Origin: an uncultured Fibrobacterota bacterium
GTDB lineage: Bacteria > Fibrobacterota > Chitinivibrionia > Chitinivibrionales > CAIOZP01
Assembly (NCBI GenBank): GCA_903862805.1
Contig: CAIOZP010000675.1
Coordinates: 1-6,435 of the forward strand
DNA: 6,435 nucleotides
Reading direction: 5' to 3'
Shown here piece after piece: positions 6,329 to 6,435 of the stretch (the stretch's first letter is position 1; every line of letters begins with the position of its first letter). The notes below the pieces were generated by a model, which saw only the letters and a program-made list of their open reading frames with translations, was not told the DNA's origin and made no database searches. The position numbers and the translations under genes are program-made.

Positions 6329-6435
6329 CTAACGGGATATCCTGTAAAGATGATGCATATATATCAGGAAAGATGATCCACAACAACTTGGGACCCAACT
6401 GACCCCATTGTTTTTTACGCCCAGGTTCCTTTTCC
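6321..6435 (-). other. Right-edge segment unlike the TPR gene, possible fragment of another gene
   Basis: About 100 bp beyond the TPR truncation. On the minus strand one frame is open from the window edge to a TGA at 6321-6323 (37 codons). Its part LLWIIFPDIYASSLQDIPLA resembles the start of YqeG-type HAD phosphatases, where a Pro-Asp-x-Tyr and a D-I-x-L motif precede the DxDNT catalytic site. This is from memory and weak, because a second frame (ending at the TAG, 6329-6331) is also open over the same stretch. Other visible structure: AAAGATGAT repeated directly at 6346-6354 and 6369-6377, the palindrome TTGGGACCCAA at 6388-6398, and GACCC at 6392-6396 and 6401-6405. A minus-strand TTGTTG (6386-6381), 17 bases, then TATATA (6363-6358) could be a poor promoter. 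Confidence 0.25.

Noticed and set aside
6358..6386. Promoter TTGTTG-17-TATATA reading into the giant TPR gene
   Set aside because: Both boxes match the consensus poorly, and any ATG downstream of it in frame (6356-6358) meets TAG after nine codons, so it does not explain TPR expression.

Overview
The window comes from a bacterium with moderate GC content, roughly half by eye. The mix of genes suggests a Gram-negative of the Fibrobacterota, Bacteroidota or Gemmatimonadota kind: a secreted beta-helix protein with thrombospondin type 3 calcium-binding repeats, very long TPR proteins, and an RppH-type Nudix enzyme. This is inference from gene content; no rRNA or marker gene is present, so the phylum is not settled.

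Left, plus strand (1-912): the 3' part of an RluA-family pseudouridine synthase, cut by the window edge, runs into a small single-pass membrane protein with a PepSY-like C-terminal domain. The two overlap by 14 bp, and the second start has a clear Shine-Dalgarno sequence inside the first gene. The pair ends in a good intrinsic terminator whose stem contains the second gene's stop codon.

Right, minus strand (6328 down to 880), read in order of transcription: a giant all-TPR protein (894 codons from the first usable start, coding signal a little longer); a GTG-started RppH-like Nudix hydrolase overlapping it by 4 bp (GTGA); a 124-bp gap; a secreted right-handed beta-helix protein with C-terminal type 3 repeats; and a second, smaller TPR protein overlapping it by 4 bp (ATGA). 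The smaller TPR gene is broken by one base in a run of five A/T; adding one base restores a 325-residue protein. Its end overlaps the end of the PepSY-like gene tail to tail by 33 bp, and the plus-strand terminator lies inside its last codons.

At the right edge, the giant TPR reading frame begins in the middle of a TPR unit and meets an in-frame TAG at 6329-6331. Beyond that lie about 100 bp unlike the TPR gene. This looks like a truncation, a rearrangement junction or an assembly join. A second frame there has weak resemblance to the start of a YqeG-type HAD phosphatase.

No CRISPR array, tRNA, rRNA, recognisable transposase or defence system is visible. The most useful points are the two structural breaks (frameshift and truncated 5' end), the terminator shared with an antisense gene end, and the coupled beta-helix/TPR pair.
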